Origin: a virus
Virus record (IMG/VR): IMGVR_UViG_3300035162_004558
Location: 1 to 28,611 of that record
Length of the DNA stretch: 28,611 nt
Strand: one strand, 5' to 3'
The position numbers and the translations under genes were made by a program. Below, piece after piece: positions 26,701-28,611 of this stretch; the first letter of the stretch is position 1, and each line of letters begins with the position of its first letter. A model generated the notes under the pieces. It did no database searches, was not told where the DNA came from, and saw only the letters and a program-made list of their open reading frames with translations.

Positions 26701-28611
26701 AAGAGTATAAAGCGTTTATAGCTTTAAACTATGAAAACATCGTTCAAAGTTTAGACGTTAATACAATAAAAAATAATTACAAAACATTATTTGAGCTTAC
26801 AGAAATAGGTAAAGAAGATAGAAGAACTAGAAAGTCAGATAAACCTAGCCTCAAGAAAGATAGTAATTATAGAAAGGCTATTTTCAAAATAGAAACCAAC
26901 AAAGCTAAGTTTACTAAGTTCTTTACGGAGGGAGGATATACAACTTTATTAGCTAGACAAAAAGGATTAGCAAATCAAATAGCTAAAGGAATAGTTGAAG
27001 ATATTGTTAACAATGAGATAATTAACAATTCGGAAAATAATGAAGCTATAGTAAATGCTGAGCTACGTAGTGTTATAAATTCTTTAAACAAACAAAAGAA
27101 AGAAGTTCAAGGCAACTACAATGATCAAATCAAATTTAGTAAAACTGTTTCAGACCAAACAAGTCAATTATCAATTAAGGTGCAAGAAGCCGAATACACT
27201 AACGAGGTTTTTGATACAAAAACTGGTAGACCGGTAGATAAATTTGATAGAGATGGTGATCCTTGGTTGCCCGAGGCTTATGAAAATATATTTAGCCTTG
27301 TGCAAAGTGGTAATATTATACCGAAGGGAACAAAAAATAATATTTTTAGAAAACTGATGGAAAAGCTAAAACTTCCAACAGACAAAACAATAGGTGATAC
27401 TTTTGAAAGATGGTATTATGCTGGCGCTAAAGAAGTAGGTTTGCTTGCTGATGGATTTGTATTGTCAGAGGATACGATTATGATTCAATCCATAGGTAGT
27501 TTTATACGTAAAGCTGTTCAAGCCCCTGACTTATTATTAGAATTTATTAATTCTGTAGGAAGAAAAGTTCAAGTTGGATTTGAAATAAAAGCAACAGGTA
27601 ACACAAAAATGGGACACAACAAGCCGCTTGTAAAAGATCCAAGTAATCCTGATTATAAATACAAAAAAAACGCAGGTTTAAAAGGTAATCCAAAAAATCC
27701 TAAATTTGTAAACGATAAGTTAGAACAAGTCTTTAATAACGTTGCCGAGAAAGCGGGGAAGCTTTCGGAACACTTAAAAAAAGAGTTTAATGTTGATTGG
27801 AAGGATAGAACTGATTTTATACCTTTTAAAAGTGAAGATGGTAGAGTGGTTTATAATGACCAAGTCGTAAAAGATTTAAAAGCGGCAGCTAGAGACGAAA
27901 GCGTTACTATTAATGGTGATTTTATAGCCAACCATTATAACGCTAAAGGAGTTTTTTACATACAAATAGCTGATAAAGGATTGTTTTATTTAGGCTCAGA
28001 CCCTTTGGGTCTTGCAGAATCATTAGGCGTAACTAAGTTTGAAGGAGAATTTGCTTTGCAAGGTAGGTTGTTAGTCAGTAATAAAACTGTAAAAGGAAAA
28101 AAAATTGGCCGCTATGCTAGTATAGATGTAGAGCCAGTAATGGACCCAAGAAAAATAACATCTAAAGTTGGTTTTAGTCTTGATAAACCTGGTGGTTGGA
28201 AAGCACTTAAAAAAGCCTTAAAAAACGCGCCTGTAATTTCTGGCGAGGTTAATGATATTAACACGTTTAAAAATTCTATTAACTTCTCTAGATCTGCTAA
28301 CAATCCTACAAAAGGCATTACAGTTCTAGATTTTGATGATACACTGGCTACGAGTAAATCTTTAATTAGGTTTACAAAACCCGATGGAACTAAAGGTACT
28401 TTAAATGCAGAGCAATATGCCAGTACATATCAAGAGTTAACTGACTTAGGTTATAAGTGGGACTTTTCAGAGTTTAATAAAGTTGTAGATGGTAAGGTAG
28501 CACCGTTATTCAACAAAGCAATGAAATTGCAAGGTAAGTTTGGTCCTGAAAATATGTTTGTACTAACAGCTAGACCAGCAGAAGCGGCTCCAGCTATATT
28601 TGCTTTTTTAC
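23718..28611 (+). CDS. Giant polyvalent protein: zincin, nuclease-like and HAD-like domains (3'-truncated)
   Basis: The frame runs 1631 codons without a stop and is cut by the right edge. ATG 23718 is one base after the previous stop. Residues 1-70 are acidic and disordered. Residues ~230-410 are Gly/Ala-rich with hydrophobic stretches (AVVGGSAAVTFNLIPGLAVL, TGGIAGKVAKLAKPIG), possibly membrane-active. Residues 470-600 are helical and charged. At 632-645 comes a zincin motif NVGAHELLHGIVAK (His637, Glu638, His641); a later EEW (Glu695/696) could be the third zinc ligand. At 1226-1291 a PD-(D/E)XK-nuclease-like pattern appears: GDTFE (1226-1230), Asp1271 and FEIK (Glu1289, Lys1291). At 1538 a HAD-like domain starts (LDFDDTL, Asp1538 and Asp1540), with motif II VLTARP (Thr1617) just before the edge; the catalytic Lys and last Asp motif are outside. 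By position it corresponds to the largest ejection protein. Domain calls are by eye. Confidence 0.72.
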   Translation, partial: MADIKEVIDMMVADGRPEEEIVALIDRYNKDKQEEPGKTTDPAVAEPIVGSENTASTGEESSTESVPGFESFGKLAMKQSDKDKLPSFLEKTKKGLEDGNVDNVAEFGYALYDMMANRLPSAVSGGWAEQGGLEEKLQLEEQGADIDDETLQTVIENYNIAKNTAPSLAMKKFTDIYAEENKKIKKDDPEASDWWGFIKAAKEEPGTAAELLVRSAAGQARAFLTSETARTEALEGAVVGGSAAVTFNLIPGLAVLPEELLTVPTMMYMGGIGKLSQQMEIGNTMVELLDGALEGKDFTLENVKEVLKDEDKLDDIRFKSWARGTAIGAIEAITGGIAGKVAKLAKPIGKLAQTGIAASTEAFGGGLGEFAGQKAAGQETDVLDIGFESFAGMSTTPLSAGKAIFGKKAKYAVTDKDGNETKVSYSKMKKFIETASNADIAKANITIQNDNDLAKLAYDKQETAVIESQVNEKVSDQSDRDILVEKQKELNKANADVKKKGSKAVPGAVEKVKSIQGEIDVIIDKYAGVDGRTKDVKARKKAAADVRKTVRENNLKNTIEFLQKNKEYAGKDVVIADDDAAAQLAHDKAIEEYNAKNPDNKIKAEDVSGSDGFIVGDVIVINKDIAGQTGQINVGAHELLHGIVAKHMKGLTTEEQTSLISDFTNTITKDQKDYIQTEIKRRIAAGEDLDINTTEEWLTVFSDGITKGEITFDKGVFGKLKEVIERIFKGKGYNKEFENGKAVYDFLKDYQKSVAAGGEISARAQKLASGGTTATSTSRSMSTPLEAINELIPKSIKTKKDYDAFVQDRRAFPAVFTATMGDGVISNYVKSKSIGGEYQGAIESVQNRLTNFDPEATRADGTTVGPEGFGEFIFANTRFGKLDSKKKLFEAGEKAKREESIDSAEARQIEDKPTTKKSEPKGQKARVLKSLADVNLDNKEIISSTARAEIDALIEQNPKNLEAQITNIIDKEITKAVKAQMGKISNVKGEVVISEEYKAFIALNYENIVQSLDVNTIKNNYKTLFELTEIGKEDRRTRKSDKPSLKKDSNYRKAIFKIETNKAKFTKFFTEGGYTTLLARQKGLANQIAKGIVEDIVNNEIINNSENNEAIVNAELRSVINSLNKQKKEVQGNYNDQIKFSKTVSDQTSQLSIKVQEAEYTNEVFDTKTGRPVDKFDRDGDPWLPEAYENIFSLVQSGNIIPKGTKNNIFRKLMEKLKLPTDKTIGDTFERWYYAGAKEVGLLADGFVLSEDTIMIQSIGSFIRKAVQAPDLLLEFINSVGRKVQVGFEIKATGNTKMGHNKPLVKDPSNPDYKYKKNAGLKGNPKNPKFVNDKLEQVFNNVAEKAGKLSEHLKKEFNVDWKDRTDFIPFKSEDGRVVYNDQVVKDLKAAARDESVTINGDFIANHYNAKGVFYIQIADKGLFYLGSDPLGLAESLGVTKFEGEFALQGRLLVSNKTVKGKKIGRYASIDVEPVMDPRKITSKVGFSLDKPGGWKALKKALKNAPVISGEVNDINTFKNSINFSRSANNPTKGITVLDFDDTLATSKSLIRFTKPDGTKGTLNAEQYASTYQELTDLGYKWDFSEFNKVVDGKVAPLFNKAMKLQGKFGPENMFVLTARPAEAAPAIFAFL

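Noticed and set aside
1-28611. Genome-wide stop-codon reassignment (TAG or TGA) as in some crAss-like phages
   Set aside because: All genes are intact under the standard code. Of fourteen gene stops seen, twelve are TAA and two TAG, and no gene is broken by TAG. TGA is unused as a stop but also not seen in frame.

Overview
This window is a late (virion) gene module of a tailed bacteriophage. All genes lie on the + strand, are tightly packed and are AT-rich. Both ends are cut: the left edge falls inside the large terminase gene and the right edge inside a giant last gene. No start codon is preceded by a Shine-Dalgarno motif. The starts follow A/T-rich stretches (for example 4795-4805, 7415-7426 and 18312-18324), as is usual for Bacteroidota and their phages. 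The many aquatic-type conserved phage proteins, and a cysteine/aspartate repeat I remember from marine Bacteroidota proteins, suggest a marine flavobacterial phage. The gene order suggests a short-tailed (podovirus-like) virion. Host and morphotype are inferences.

Layout. DNA packaging: large terminase nuclease domain (2-1165) and portal (1171-3588). Capsid: scaffolding protein (3616-4794) and major capsid protein (4806-6251), followed by a strong intrinsic terminator (6267-6307). The scaffold-capsid unit is bracketed by two exact copies of a 29-bp AT-rich element (3591-3619 and 6304-6332), each ending in the start codon of the gene it precedes. Connector/tail: a conserved protein of 289 aa, a stable UNCG-loop hairpin, a 53-aa protein with a Cys-Gly-Cys motif, proteins of 246 and 465 aa, and a 2912-aa tail protein ending in a run of Cys/Asp repeats. 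Accessory structural proteins of 120 and 583 aa follow. The last block is a GNAT-like acetyltransferase (20509-20925), a Gln/Ala-rich 233-aa protein, a 691-aa protein with an EF-hand-like loop, and a protein of more than 1631 aa that runs off the right edge.

How it fits together. The order portal, scaffold, capsid, terminator, tail proteins, GNAT-like protein, small Ala/Gln-rich protein, mid-size protein, giant protein parallels T7 genes 8-9-10-terminator-11-12-13-14-15-16. By position, the last three genes would be internal virion (ejection) proteins. The giant terminal one appears polyvalent: it has an HExxH zincin motif, a PD-(D/E)XK-nuclease-like pattern and a HAD-phosphatase-like domain, separated by long helical linkers. 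This possible multi-enzyme ejected protein, and the repeat-bearing giant tail protein, are the most interesting parts of the window. I saw no tRNA, CRISPR array, integrase, insertion sequence or lysis gene, and no gene-free stretch over 100 bases.
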